DNA of 37,519 bases, taken from NCBI GenBank assembly GCA_944390695.1, contig CALXQP010000027.1:1-37519 (forward strand), given 5' to 3'. A program made the translations under genes and the position numbers. Numbering within the stretch: the stretch's first letter is position 1; every line of letters starts with the position of its first letter. The notes beneath the pieces were generated by a model that worked only from the letters and a program-made list of their open reading frames with translations, was not told the origin of the DNA and did not search any database. Shown piece by piece: positions 1-7,885 of this stretch. This DNA comes from an uncultured Clostridia bacterium (GTDB lineage: Bacteria > Bacillota > Clostridia > TANB77 > CAG-508).

Positions 1-198
1 TATTTCTTTATAATATTTTTTTCCATCTTTCTGATTATCTACTGTTTCAACAGGACTAGAACTAACATTTTCAATTGTAAAGTTAAAGCCTTCCCTACTT
101 GTAACACTATTTTCAATTACTTTGTATGCAACAATTATACCCATAACTATAATCAAAACAATTAAAATACCAATAATTATTTTCTTGTTTTTGTTCAT
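1..198 (-). CDS. N-terminally anchored membrane protein (partial)
   Basis: The C-terminus runs off the left edge, leaving 66 codons. The ATG at 196-198 is followed by a short lysine/asparagine-rich head and then one hydrophobic segment (about residues 6-24, rich in Ile, Val and Leu). After that comes a hydrophilic stretch that would lie outside the cell. There is no lipobox cysteine, so I read it as a single-pass, signal-anchored extracytoplasmic protein. The region upstream of the start lies in a tandem 42-bp duplication, and a GGTGAT element 4-5 nt from the ATG is the best SD candidate. The family is not recognised and no function is offered. Confidence 0.6.
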   Translation of the reverse strand, partial: MNKNKKIIIGILIVLIIVMGIIVAYKVIENSVTSREGFNFTIENVSSSPVETVDNQKDGKKYYKEI

Positions 199-199
199 T

Positions 200-283
200 T
201 TTATCACCAATTCAACCTTTCATTTTATAATTTAATCATAATTTATCACCAATTCAACCTTTCATTTTATAATTTAATCATAA
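200..283. repeat. Perfect 42-bp tandem duplication
   Basis: Bases 200-241 are repeated without mismatch at 242-283. One copy carries the upstream (SD) region of the membrane protein gene at 1-198. The other contains the stop codon and the last leucine codon (281-283) of the deoxyribosyltransferase-like gene. It looks like a recent slippage or unequal-exchange event between two genes on the same strand. Confidence 0.9.
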
Positions 284-733
284 AGACAAATTGGTTCTAT
301 CTGAATATTTCTTTAAAAATTCCTCTAATTCTGTTTCACTACTAAAAATTTCTTCAAAAATATTATACAATGTATCAGTAACTTCATATTCACCTATTGC
401 ATAACATTTTTTGCCTAAACCATAAGCTATACCTGCTTCAATATGAGCTGCTTTTCCAGCTGGTAAAACTAATAAGAAATTTTCAGAACTCTTTTCTCCT
501 TCCAAATCACTATGAAATAGGTCTAAAACAACATCACTCTTTAAGCTTAATGATTCAAATTCTTTTTGCTTTTCTTCTGGAGTTTGATTTTTATTTCCAT
601 ATCCCCAATCAGCTTCATTTTTTAAAAAGCAATAATAAGAAACTTTATATTTATCAAACAAATTGCATATTTTTAATATATTTTCTTTGTTTCTAGCTCT
701 TCCTGCTATAAAAAACTTGTATTTATTCTCCAT
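278..733 (-). CDS. Nucleoside 2-deoxyribosyltransferase-fold protein
   Basis: The protein has 151 residues. It begins with the strand-loop FIAGRARN and has the family's conserved block LPAGKAAHIEAGIAYGLGK near residues 90-108, followed by CYAIGEYE. The glutamate of HIEAG corresponds to the catalytic nucleophile position in nucleoside 2-deoxyribosyltransferases, and GRxRN resembles the substrate-side loop. Such proteins exchange or hydrolyse bases on deoxynucleosides, or have diverged roles in nucleotide signalling; which applies here cannot be told. I chose the third-codon ATG at 731-733 because AGGAGG lies 6-7 nt before it, while the first ATG directly abuts the SD. The gene ends with TGA inside a tandem duplication. 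It follows two small genes on the same strand and may share their transcript. Confidence 0.7.
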   Translation of the reverse strand: MENKYKFFIAGRARNKENILKICNLFDKYKVSYYCFLKNEADWGYGNKNQTPEEKQKEFESLSLKSDVVLDLFHSDLEGEKSSENFLLVLPAGKAAHIEAGIAYGLGKKCYAIGEYEVTDTLYNIFEEIFSSETELEEFLKKYSDRTNLSL

Positions 734-752
734 AATCATCCTCCTATATAAA

Positions 753-947
753 CTATTTATCTAATAAATCATATCTCTTAAATATAGTTATTATCATACT
801 ATATACTAACTTTTTACCAAGTAACTCTCTAAATTTAGTGGTCTTGTTCTTGCCCTCGTTTCTTAACTTTTCTAATTCTTTCCCTAAATTATCATATTCA
901 GACAATATGTCATTTAGTGCTTTTTCAAATCTTTCCAATCTCTCCAT
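753..947 (-). CDS. Small charged helical protein
   Basis: A 64-residue protein starting MERLERFEK, with heptad-like Leu/Ile spacing over about residues 3-35 that suggests a short coiled coil. A more hydrophobic tail follows (KKLVYSMIITIFKRYDLL). A GTG 12 bases upstream could lengthen it, but GGTGGAG sits 6 nt before the ATG at 945-947 and decides the start. That SD immediately follows the ferredoxin stop codon, so the two genes are almost certainly co-transcribed and possibly translationally coupled. It resembles short uncharacterised Firmicute proteins; I do not assign a family. Confidence 0.6.
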   Translation of the reverse strand: MERLERFEKALNDILSEYDNLGKELEKLRNEGKNKTTKFRELLGKKLVYSMIITIFKRYDLLDK

Positions 948-960
948 ATTATACTCCACC

Positions 961-1155
961 TTATTCCATATCTAATACTAATGCTTTTTTAGGACAAAAA
1001 TTTGAACACTTTCCACATTTAATACATTTTTCATAATCTATCTTTGGTGCCTCAAATTCCTTTTGTGACAATGCTCCTACAGGACAAACTTTTACAGCAG
1101 GGCATTTATGATTTTGTGGGCAATTTTCTATTATTATTTTTAATTTCTTTTCCAT
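961..1155 (-). CDS. Small 4Fe-4S ferredoxin-type protein
   Basis: A 64-residue protein. Cys44, Cys47, Cys50 and Cys54-Pro form a complete CxxCxxCxxxCP 4Fe-4S motif. The N-terminal half has an atypical set, Cys12, Cys18 and Cys24-Pro, instead of the usual first motif. One cluster is therefore certain and a second is possible only with unusual ligation. It would act as a cytoplasmic electron carrier in an anaerobe. AAAGG lies 7 nt before the ATG. It is directly followed by a small helical protein whose SD abuts its stop. The redox partner is not evident from the neighbours. Confidence 0.75.
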   Translation of the reverse strand: MEKKLKIIIENCPQNHKCPAVKVCPVGALSQKEFEAPKIDYEKCIKCGKCSNFCPKKALVLDME

Positions 1156-1199
1156 ATATATCCTTTCTAATTTAATTTTTTATATCCTTATACATTATA

Positions 1200-1523
1200 T
1201 TATCTTTCCTCTTCTTCATCAAATTCTTTAACTCTTGTATTTACACCATTAATAATCTTATATTCCCTTTTGGCATTTTTGTATACTTTTTTCTGTATTT
1301 CATCTTCTAAGTTTATACCTAATATTTCTGATATTCCTAATAAATATATGGCAACATCAGCTAGTTCTTCTCCTAAATCATCTTTCTTTTTTCGCCAAGC
1401 TTCATATGCTTCTGCAACTTCTCCATAAGTTAAGCAAAATTCTTTATTTATATCTGTTACATTAAATCCTTTATCAACTTTATTTTGATATATTTCTTTT
1501 TGCAATTTATTTAAATCTACCAT
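1200..1523 (-). CDS. MazG-like nucleotide pyrophosphohydrolase
   Basis: A 107-residue all-helical protein with the MazG/dUTPase-superfamily metal motifs: Glu35-x-x-Glu38 in YGEVAEAYEA and Glu53-x-x-Asp56 in EELADVAIYLL. These bind Mg2+ to hydrolyse a (deoxy)nucleoside triphosphate to the monophosphate and PPi, usually as a house-cleaning activity. The length suits a single MazG domain plus an acidic C-terminal tail. The ATG at 1521-1523 is preceded by GGAGGT at a 7-nt spacing. An ATG five codons earlier would place that SD inside the gene and has none of its own, so I reject it. The substrate nucleotide is unknown. Confidence 0.75.
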   Translation of the reverse strand: MVDLNKLQKEIYQNKVDKGFNVTDINKEFCLTYGEVAEAYEAWRKKKDDLGEELADVAIYLLGISEILGINLEDEIQKKVYKNAKREYKIINGVNTRVKEFDEEEER

Positions 1524-1682
1524 ATTTATTACCTCCATATCTCATCTATTTACTAATTTTAATAATTACGTTTTTCTTCATTTTATTAATCGTCTTTTAC
1601 TAATTGTTCTAATATTTTGTCAATAATTTTTGTTATATTTTATGCACCAATTTTTTTGATTAATTTTTTAAGTTCTTATTTT

Positions 1683-2339
1683 CTAATCTGCAATATATGG
1701 CTTAACTTTTTTTGATATTTCCTCGAATTTCTTTTGCATAGGTGTTCCATAAATAATCTCTTTATCTTGAAAATTTTTATCATATTCTTTCACCATATTA
1801 TCATCTACATTATAAATTTCGTCTTCATAATAACAACCTTTTATTTCTGATAGTGCCCCTTCATATAATTCAAATATTTGTAATGCATCAGCATACATAT
1901 TATTAGAGTTGCGAATACCATATATTTCAGCTTTTACAAAACCTTGTCTACTATAATATTCTGGATCTCCGCAAAGTAATATAGCTTTATAATTCATTGT
2001 TTTGGCTATTTCTTTTGTATATTCAATCAATTTTTTACCTATGCCCTTTTTTTGATATTCTGGTAATACTCCAATAGGGCCAAGACTTAATACCTCGTAT
2101 TTTTTTCCATTATCCCCTATAATAAAAGATTTTAAATACATTATATTTCCTACAATTTTATCACTTTCTGTATCTATTGCTACAATGTCTAGTTTTGGAA
2201 TAAAATTTGGAGAATTTCTCATTATATGAATTAAATAGTGCTCATTACAAGCTGGTGAATAATGATTCCAAAAGGCCTCTCTAATTACATTCTCTGTTTC
2301 AAAAAAATCTTCTTTTCTTTCTTGTCTTAATTTAATCAT
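1683..2339 (-). CDS. GNAT family N-acetyltransferase
   Basis: A 218-residue protein. The acetyl-CoA-binding motif A is clear: VLPEYQKKGIGKKLI, with the Q/R-x-x-G-x-G loop at residues 96-101. Strand four precedes it (SLGPIGVLP), and the CGDPEYYSRQGF segment is typical of the motif-B region. The N-terminal third carries the variable acceptor site, so the substrate (small molecule, antibiotic or protein) cannot be assigned. The C-terminal extension of about 60 residues is acidic and not recognised. An AAGGAGG SD precedes the ATG, and a good promoter (2367-2395) reads into it, divergent from the radical SAM gene. Confidence 0.8.
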   Translation of the reverse strand: MIKLRQERKEDFFETENVIREAFWNHYSPACNEHYLIHIMRNSPNFIPKLDIVAIDTESDKIVGNIMYLKSFIIGDNGKKYEVLSLGPIGVLPEYQKKGIGKKLIEYTKEIAKTMNYKAILLCGDPEYYSRQGFVKAEIYGIRNSNNMYADALQIFELYEGALSEIKGCYYEDEIYNVDDNMVKEYDKNFQDKEIIYGTPMQKKFEEISKKVKPYIAD

Positions 2340-2366
2340 ATATACCTCCTTAAACTTGCTATATTT

Positions 2367-2395
2367 AATATATTACACCTTCACATAATAGTCAA
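2367..2395 (-). promoter_or_regulatory. Promoter of the GNAT gene
   Basis: On the minus strand TTGACT (2390-2395) and TATATT (2367-2372) are separated by 17 bp. They lie about 30 bp before the acetyltransferase ATG. The spacing and hexamers fit a housekeeping sigma-A promoter. Confidence 0.6.
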
Positions 2396-2486
2396 TACCG
2401 AAACTTCAAAATGAAATAATATTGAAAAAAATGTCGAAATTTTTAATATTTAAACAGAAAATTTACAGTTTTTTCAAGAAATGAAA

Positions 2487-2515
2487 TTGCATTATATGTC
2501 TATAAGTGTTATAAT
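2487..2515 (+). promoter_or_regulatory. Promoter of the radical SAM gene
   Basis: TTGCAT (2487-2492), a 17-bp spacer and a consensus TATAAT (2510-2515) lie just upstream of the AGGGGG SD and the ATG at 2548. The short leader has no visible regulatory structure. Confidence 0.6.
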
Positions 2516-2547
2516 TAGATTATTAAAAAATGTAAGGGGGTTATTAG

Positions 2548-3525
2548 ATGCCTAAAATTGAATTAAGCAAGGTATCGAATGTCACTTTATATACTGGGAA
2601 CAATAGTCCCTGGTATTGCACATGTTCATGTCCTTGCTGTTCACAGTTACAACGAAACCAACGGTATGAGGGAACTTTAGAACAGGCAAACACATTTTTC
2701 GAAATGTTGCCTAATTTAAAGCAACTTTACATCTTTGGCAATCCTGACCCAACTGTTGATCTTGGCTTTTGTCATCAAATGATGGAGATGGCTATTTCAA
2801 GGGGAATTGAAGTATGTACTTCCACTTCTGGTATCGGAGGTAAAGCCACATATGAAAAGCTCTTGAATGGAATTCCTGCTTCTATGGTTGTCTATGTGTC
2901 TGTCAGCATTGACTCTGTAAATGAGCAAAAATTGAGTGTTCTGAAAGGAAAACAATATTCATTACCAAAAGCTATTGATGGAATTAAATGGCTTTTAGAA
3001 AATGGATATACTGTGAAAATCCAACCTACACTGTGGTCGTCAAACTTCAACGATGTTGAGGAAACATTGGAATATTTTATTCAAATGGGAATAAATTGGT
3101 TCACATTCCACATTGGCTCTCTTGAGTCTGGTGTAAAACTTCCAACTCATCGTCATCTCACTGTAGACGAAATGCGCAGTGTTCACGAAGCAATTCAACA
3201 TGTTGTAAATAGGCACAAAGATAAATACATTACCATTCGGTGTCCTGTCATTTATCCTGAATTATGGCATAATGATGAGACAAAATGGTATTGTATGAAA
3301 GAGTCATCCATAACAGAACTTATGATTACTTTTACAGAAAAAGGAATCAAAGGAACTCATGTTCCAATGCTGAGCCTGCAAGATGAGGAATTCTCCTTTT
3401 ATTTTGAGAAAGGTCAAAATGAAATTCAATTACCTTCAATAAAGAAGGGACATATTTGCCCAATATCAAAAGAACTCAGTGGTACAAACAAGACATTTTG
3501 CCGCTATATTTCAAGATATTGGTAA
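2548..3525 (+). CDS. Radical SAM protein of unknown substrate
   Basis: A 325-residue protein. Near the N-terminus Cys24-x3-Cys28-x2-Cys31 forms the radical SAM 4Fe-4S motif, unusually packed with two extra cysteines (Cys26 and Cys30). The segment around residues 58-70 (LYIFGNPDPT) sits where the SAM-binding GGEP motif is expected, and SVSIDSVNEQ fits a TIM-barrel strand. Four later cysteines (232, 249, 304, 318) could ligate an auxiliary cluster. No substrate peptide, maturase partner or other pathway gene lies beside it. The gene stands alone between its own promoter and a terminator, and its codons are visibly less AT-rich than those of its neighbours, which suggests horizontal acquisition. 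I recognise the superfamily but not the subfamily. Confidence 0.75.
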   Translation: MPKIELSKVSNVTLYTGNNSPWYCTCSCPCCSQLQRNQRYEGTLEQANTFFEMLPNLKQLYIFGNPDPTVDLGFCHQMMEMAISRGIEVCTSTSGIGGKATYEKLLNGIPASMVVYVSVSIDSVNEQKLSVLKGKQYSLPKAIDGIKWLLENGYTVKIQPTLWSSNFNDVEETLEYFIQMGINWFTFHIGSLESGVKLPTHRHLTVDEMRSVHEAIQHVVNRHKDKYITIRCPVIYPELWHNDETKWYCMKESSITELMITFTEKGIKGTHVPMLSLQDEEFSFYFEKGQNEIQLPSIKKGHICPISKELSGTNKTFCRYISRYW

Positions 3526-3534
3526 ATCCCCTCT

Positions 3535-3593
3535 AGGCTTTGTAAAGCCTAAAAAAGATATTCTGTCAATTTATAGATAGAGTATCTTTTTTT
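3535..3593 (+). terminator. Double-hairpin terminator after the radical SAM gene
   Basis: A 7-bp stem (3535-3541 with 3544-3550) is followed at once by a 14-bp stem with one G-U pair (3551-3564 with 3579-3592). The second stem ends in a run of Ts. It isolates the radical SAM gene from the recombinase downstream. Confidence 0.75.
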
Positions 3594-3695
3594 AGATTAG
3601 TCATTTATTGAAATATTTTGCGCAAACTCTTTATTTTTTTCCATTAAAGTGGTATTATATCAGTATAAATGTAAATATAAATGGAGTGTGAAAAT

Positions 3696-4691
3696 ATGAT
3701 AGCAAGAGAAAAAAATCCCGAATATTTAAATTCATTTTTAAATTATTCAATAACAATACTAAACAAATCACCAAATTCAGTAAAAGAATATAATTATGAT
3801 ATAGCAAATTTTCTAAAATATATCATGATTCAATTCAAAATGACAAAAGAAACTGATTATGAAAAAATCGATATAACTACATTTTCGATAAATGATTTAA
3901 AAAGAATTACACTTGAAGACATACATACATATATTTCACATTTAGCAATTGAAAACAAAAGTAAAGCAACAACAAGAGCCAGAAAAATCTCTACAATAAG
4001 GATATTTTTTAAATACTTGTCACAAAAAGAACATTTATTAGAAGTAAATCCTGCACAAAATTTGGAAACTCCAAAATTAGAAAAAAGAATGCCTAAACAT
4101 TTATCACTTGATGAAAGCAAAAAATTATTAGATGTCGCAAATAATGAAGATAACAGAAATTATAAGCGTGATTATGCTATTACTACACTTTTTTTAAATT
4201 GTGGCATGAGACTTTCAGAATTAGTTGGAATAAATATTGATGACATTGATTTTGAAGAATGTAAATTGACAGTTATAGGAAAAGGAAATAAAGAAAGAAC
4301 TATATATCTAAATAAATCATGTATAGTAGCACTTTCAGATTACCTCTCTTCCCGACCTCCAAGAAATTTAATAAAACATGATTCAAAAAATTCAGATAAA
4401 GCTTTATTTCTTAGTGAGCAGAAAAAACGTATTAGTAATAGAACTGTACAAGCTATTATAACAAAAGAATTAAAAATGGCAGATTTAGATTCATCAAAAC
4501 TATCTGTTCATAAATTAAGACATACTGCAGCAACTTTAATGTATCAATATGGAAATGTTGATATAAGGGCTTTGCAAGAACTTTTAGGTCACCAAAGTAT
4601 TGCAACAACTCAAATATATACACATGTAAATAATGATAGAGTTAGACAAGCTGTTGAAAGTAACCCATTAGCAAATCCAAAAGATTTATAA
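3696..4691 (+). CDS. Tyrosine recombinase, XerC/XerD-like
   Basis: A 331-residue protein. Residues 8-115 form the SAM-like core-binding domain, and about 135-325 the catalytic domain. The full catalytic set is present: Arg172 (GMRLSEL), Lys196 (GKGNKER), His272-x-x-Arg275 (HKLRHTA), His299 (LLGHQS) and the nucleophile Tyr308 (IYTHV). The protein could resolve chromosome dimers or act as a mobile-element integrase. It is slightly longer than typical XerC or XerD, and no dif site or element boundary was identified nearby. GGAG lies 9 nt before the ATG at 3696; an upstream ATG at 3681 would contain that SD and is rejected. The YcxB-like gene follows 16 bp downstream. Confidence 0.85.
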   Translation: MIAREKNPEYLNSFLNYSITILNKSPNSVKEYNYDIANFLKYIMIQFKMTKETDYEKIDITTFSINDLKRITLEDIHTYISHLAIENKSKATTRARKISTIRIFFKYLSQKEHLLEVNPAQNLETPKLEKRMPKHLSLDESKKLLDVANNEDNRNYKRDYAITTLFLNCGMRLSELVGINIDDIDFEECKLTVIGKGNKERTIYLNKSCIVALSDYLSSRPPRNLIKHDSKNSDKALFLSEQKKRISNRTVQAIITKELKMADLDSSKLSVHKLRHTAATLMYQYGNVDIRALQELLGHQSIATTQIYTHVNNDRVRQAVESNPLANPKDL

Positions 4692-4707
4692 TTCAAAGGA
4701 GAAATAT

Positions 4708-5220
4708 ATGAAATTAAAACTATTATTTAAAAATGTAACAAAATATAATTCTAAAACATATAATGATTTCATTAATTTTCATAATGAAAGATTTGGTACA
4801 TCTTATAATATATACACAATAGTTATGACAATATTACTAGTTTATTGTGTTATTCTAAATATTGTACAAAAAAATTGGCTATTTATAATATTTTTTCTAT
4901 TATTATTGATTGGCTTTTTAATATTTAGACTTTATTTGCCTGTAAAAAGATACAAAAAAACTAAAAAAGAATATTCTAATAAAAAAGAAAACTTTTTTAC
5001 ATTTAGTTTTTATGATTGGTTTTTTACACTTAATGATACGACTTTTTATTATTTTAAATTATATAAGGCTTTTGAAACAAAAGATTGTTTTTATTTATAT
5101 ATAAATGAAGATACTGCTGTAATGGTCAATAAAAATGGTTTTAAAATAGGTACAAGTGAAGAGTTCAGTAAATTCATAAAAAAGAAATGCTTTTTTAAAT
5201 ATAGTAAAAAAGATTCGTAA
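4708..5220 (+). CDS. YcxB-like membrane protein
   Basis: A 170-residue protein. Two adjacent transmembrane segments (about residues 34-53 and 57-77) are followed by a basic linker and a C-terminal soluble domain of mostly beta character (FFTFSFYDWFFTLNDTTFYYF, then YKAFETKDCFYLYINEDTAVMV, and KNGFKIGTSEEF). This layout, including the conserved xxGFKxGxxxEF end, matches the YcxB-like family, whose function is not established. An AAAGGAG SD precedes the ATG. It probably shares a transcript with the recombinase and ends at a strong terminator. Confidence 0.6.
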   Translation: MKLKLLFKNVTKYNSKTYNDFINFHNERFGTSYNIYTIVMTILLVYCVILNIVQKNWLFIIFFLLLLIGFLIFRLYLPVKRYKKTKKEYSNKKENFFTFSFYDWFFTLNDTTFYYFKLYKAFETKDCFYLYINEDTAVMVNKNGFKIGTSEEFSKFIKKKCFFKYSKKDS

Positions 5221-5243
5221 GAAAAAATCTTACGAGTCTTTTT
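5212..5243 (+). terminator. Intrinsic terminator
   Basis: A 10-bp stem (5212-5221 with 5229-5238, one G-U pair) with a 7-nt loop is followed by TTTTTA. It overlaps the stop codon of the YcxB-like gene. The convergent dpaB gene ends 5 bp beyond it. Confidence 0.8.
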
Positions 5244-5247
5244 ATAT

Positions 5248-5826
5248 TCATAATAATATTGGTTGAATTTGTTCATTATCTAAGGCATATTCTATTGTTT
5301 TTACTAAATATGAAGAATCAAAGACTAATGAACGAGGTTTAGTAATTGGATTATCTTGTTTAAATGGAACAAAATAATAATGTTTCATATTAAGTAATTT
5401 CCCTATGTTTTGACCAGCACCTGAAAGACCATTATTAGTAGAAACTGCAATAACTACAGGTCTTTCTCTACGTAATACAGATTTTACTGCCATTACAGCT
5501 GGGCCATCAATTATATCATTTGCAAGTTTTGCAATGGTATTTCCTGAAGCAGGAGCAACCACTATTATATCTAACATATCTTTTGGACCTAAGGGCTCGA
5601 CCTCTTGAACTGTATGCAAAATTTTGTTTCCTGTTATATCTTCAATTTCTTTTATAAAATCTTCTGCTCTGCCAAATTTGGTATCCATTGTATAACTATT
5701 TTTAGACATTATAGGAATCACTTTAGCTCCCAAATTCACAATCTTTTTTAACTCATCTATAGTTTTTCTAAAAGTACAAAATGAGCCTGTAAATACAAAT
5801 CCTATCCTTTTTTCATTCAAATTCAC
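5248..5826 (-). CDS. dpaB: Dipicolinate synthase subunit B
   Basis: A 192-residue flavoprotein-fold protein. With DpaA it makes dipicolinic acid from dihydrodipicolinate in the mother cell, for accumulation in the spore core. It starts with the strand IGFVFTGSFCTF and carries the family's APASGN (91-96), KLAN and DGP (107-109) motifs, followed by RPVVIAVSTNNGLSG. The length is normal for DpaB. I place the start at GTG 5824-5826, since AGGAGGAG lies 8 nt before it; an ATG seven codons earlier would put the SD inside the gene. No dpaA is adjacent (the upstream gene is a flavodiiron protein), although the two subunit genes are usually paired. A sigma-K-like promoter lies upstream. Confidence 0.85.
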   Translation of the reverse strand: MNLNEKRIGFVFTGSFCTFRKTIDELKKIVNLGAKVIPIMSKNSYTMDTKFGRAEDFIKEIEDITGNKILHTVQEVEPLGPKDMLDIIVVAPASGNTIAKLANDIIDGPAVMAVKSVLRRERPVVIAVSTNNGLSGAGQNIGKLLNMKHYYFVPFKQDNPITKPRSLVFDSSYLVKTIEYALDNEQIQPILL

Positions 5827-5857
5827 AATTAAAACTCCTCCTTTCATACTATTTATA

Positions 5858-5884
5858 TATAATATGAAAAGAGAAGTTTTTTGT
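5858..5884 (-). promoter_or_regulatory. Sigma-K-like promoter of dpaB
   Basis: On the minus strand CATATTATA (5858-5866) fits the mother-cell -10 consensus CATANNNTA. An AC dinucleotide (5883-5884) lies 16 bp further upstream, as expected for the sigma-K -35 element. The B. subtilis spoVF operon is sigma-K dependent, so this agrees with dpaB function. Confidence 0.5.
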
Positions 5885-5944
5885 CGAATAATATTTTTTA
5901 TATAAGAACAAAATAAATTAAATTTTTAATTTTTCTTAAATTGC

Positions 5945-7108
5945 TTAACCTAACAATTTATCAGCTAATTTTTCCATATCCTCAATGTTTTCTTCTTTTA
6001 TAGCAGATTTAATTGTAACAATTTTATCACATATTTTAATATCTTTCATTTTGCTAAATATATCTTTCATCAATTTTCCTGATGCAGGTGCCCATGAACC
6101 ATTTTCAATTATTCCGACTTTTCTATTTTGATAATTTTTACTTTGTAGATGTTGTAAAAAATGTTCCATACATGGGAATATTCCCATATTATATGTTGAT
6201 GATGCAACAAGTATTTTGTCATATCTGAATGCATCTTCAATTGCTTCTGCCATATCATCTCTAGCTAGATTTGTAATAACTACTTTTTTAGCACCTTTTT
6301 TTTCTAAAATTTCTGCCATTTTCTTAGCTGCTTTTTCTGTATTTCCATGTATTGAAGCATATGCAACTAAAACTCCATCATCCTCAGGATTGTAACTACT
6401 CCATATATCATATTTATTTATATAATAACCTAGATTTTCATCTAATATAGGACCATGTAATGGACAAATTATTTTTATATCTAAATTTGCGGCTTTTTTT
6501 AATAAATTTTGTACATTTACACCATATTTTCCAACTATATTAAAATAATATCTTCTAGCTTCACATGTCCAATCTTCATCAGTATCAAGAGTTCCAAATT
6601 TCCCAAAACCATCTGCACTAAATAAAACTTTTTCTGTTTCTTCATAGCTCATCATTACTTCTGGCCAATGTACCATTGGAGCCATTATAAAATGTAATTT
6701 ATGTTTTCCTAGTTCTAGTACATCTCCTTCTTTCATATTAATTGCTCTATCACCTAAATCTAATGCAAAAAATTGATTTATCATTTTAAAAATCTGTGGA
6801 TTTCCTACAATCTTCATATTAGGATATTTCTCAGCCAAATTTGCTATATTGTCTGAGTGATCTGATTCCATATGTGATACAACCAAATAATCAGGCTCTT
6901 TACCTTTTAAAACATTTTCTATATTTTTTATCCACTCATCTGTTTTTCTATTATCTACTGTATCCATTATAGCAATTTTTTCATCTAAAATGACATATGA
7001 ATTATATGATATCCCATTTGGTGTTACATATTGGTTTTCAAATAAATCCATTTCTTTGTCATTTACTCCAACATATATTATTGATTCAGTTACTTTATTT
7101 TCTTTCAT
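5945..7108 (-). CDS. Flavodiiron protein (A-type flavoprotein)
   Basis: A 387-residue cytoplasmic enzyme that reduces O2 to water or NO to N2O. Residues 1-240 form a metallo-beta-lactamase-like domain with diiron ligands in SHMESDH (79-84), His147 (MVHWPE), Asp166 (SADGFG) and His218 (PLHGP). Residues 246-387 form a flavodoxin domain whose FMN phosphate loop is ASIHGNT (251-257). There is no C-terminal rubredoxin or flavin reductase extension, so a separate electron donor is needed. The start is the ATG at 7106-7108, preceded by AGAGGAAG. An open extension 13 codons further upstream lacks an SD. It protects an anaerobe from oxygen or nitrosative exposure. Confidence 0.9.
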   Translation of the reverse strand: MKENKVTESIIYVGVNDKEMDLFENQYVTPNGISYNSYVILDEKIAIMDTVDNRKTDEWIKNIENVLKGKEPDYLVVSHMESDHSDNIANLAEKYPNMKIVGNPQIFKMINQFFALDLGDRAINMKEGDVLELGKHKLHFIMAPMVHWPEVMMSYEETEKVLFSADGFGKFGTLDTDEDWTCEARRYYFNIVGKYGVNVQNLLKKAANLDIKIICPLHGPILDENLGYYINKYDIWSSYNPEDDGVLVAYASIHGNTEKAAKKMAEILEKKGAKKVVITNLARDDMAEAIEDAFRYDKILVASSTYNMGIFPCMEHFLQHLQSKNYQNRKVGIIENGSWAPASGKLMKDIFSKMKDIKICDKIVTIKSAIKEENIEDMEKLADKLLG

Positions 7109-7169
7109 TTTTATCTTCCTCTCTTTATTATGACTACTCAGGTACATTTAAATATAAATAATTTTTCTC

Positions 7170-7844
7170 TTAAATAACATACATTAAAACACATAATACA
7201 TGTAATAAATTCCCTAAAAATACAAATAAGTGAAAAACTGAGTGTATGTATTTATGTTTTTTGCCAATCATATACAATACAGCTCCAATTGTATAAACAA
7301 TTCCACCTGCAAAAAGTAATACAAATCCAGGAATTCCTAATAGTGCTGGTAATAAATTTACTCTAATTATAATACACCAACCCATTGCTAAATAACAAAT
7401 CATTGAAAAAACTTTAAATTTCTTCAAATCAATTGAATTTAGTGTAATCCCTAAAGCTGCAAATCCCCAAATAATTCCAAAAATTGTCCACCCAAGTGGT
7501 GTTGAATATTCTCTTAATGTACAAAGAGCAAAAGGTGTATATGAACCAGCTATTAATACAAAAATTGCACAATGATCTAATATTTGAAATACTTTTTTTG
7601 ATTTCAATTTAGGACTTAATCCATGATATATACTTGACATTGTATATAGAAATATCATTGAAACTCCAAATATTACACCATTAACTATTCCATAAGGATT
7701 ATTGTTTATTGCACCTATTACACTTGCTAGTACAATTGTAACAATTCCTGCAACACCACCTACAATATGTGAAACCATATTAAATATTTCTTCACCTTTT
7801 GTATAATTTGGTAATATTCTTTCTGCTAATTTAGTTCTTTTCAT
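7170..7844 (-). CDS. Hemolysin III / PAQR family membrane protein
   Basis: A 224-residue protein with seven hydrophobic segments. It carries the family's conserved polar motifs: EIFNMVSHIVGG near residue 20, SSIYHGL near 70 and LDHCAIF near 89. In the last segments it has HSVFHLFVFLGNLLH, whose histidines with the earlier His and Asp form the proposed metal site of PAQR-type proteins. Bacterial members are annotated as hemolysin III, though their physiological role (membrane-lipid or energetics homeostasis) is poorly fixed. GGAGG lies before the ATG. It is 41 bp downstream of hisS on the same strand, so read-through from the hisS promoter is likely. Confidence 0.8.
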   Translation of the reverse strand: MKRTKLAERILPNYTKGEEIFNMVSHIVGGVAGIVTIVLASVIGAINNNPYGIVNGVIFGVSMIFLYTMSSIYHGLSPKLKSKKVFQILDHCAIFVLIAGSYTPFALCTLREYSTPLGWTIFGIIWGFAALGITLNSIDLKKFKVFSMICYLAMGWCIIIRVNLLPALLGIPGFVLLFAGGIVYTIGAVLYMIGKKHKYIHSVFHLFVFLGNLLHVLCVLMYVI

Positions 7845-7885
7845 AAAAAACCTCCAATTAAAATCTTGATAATTTCTAGCAATAT

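Noticed and set aside
3681-4691. Integrase marking a mobile element covering the 2.5-5.2 kb region
   Set aside because: No att repeats, cargo or mobility partner genes were seen. A chromosomal Xer-like role is equally possible.
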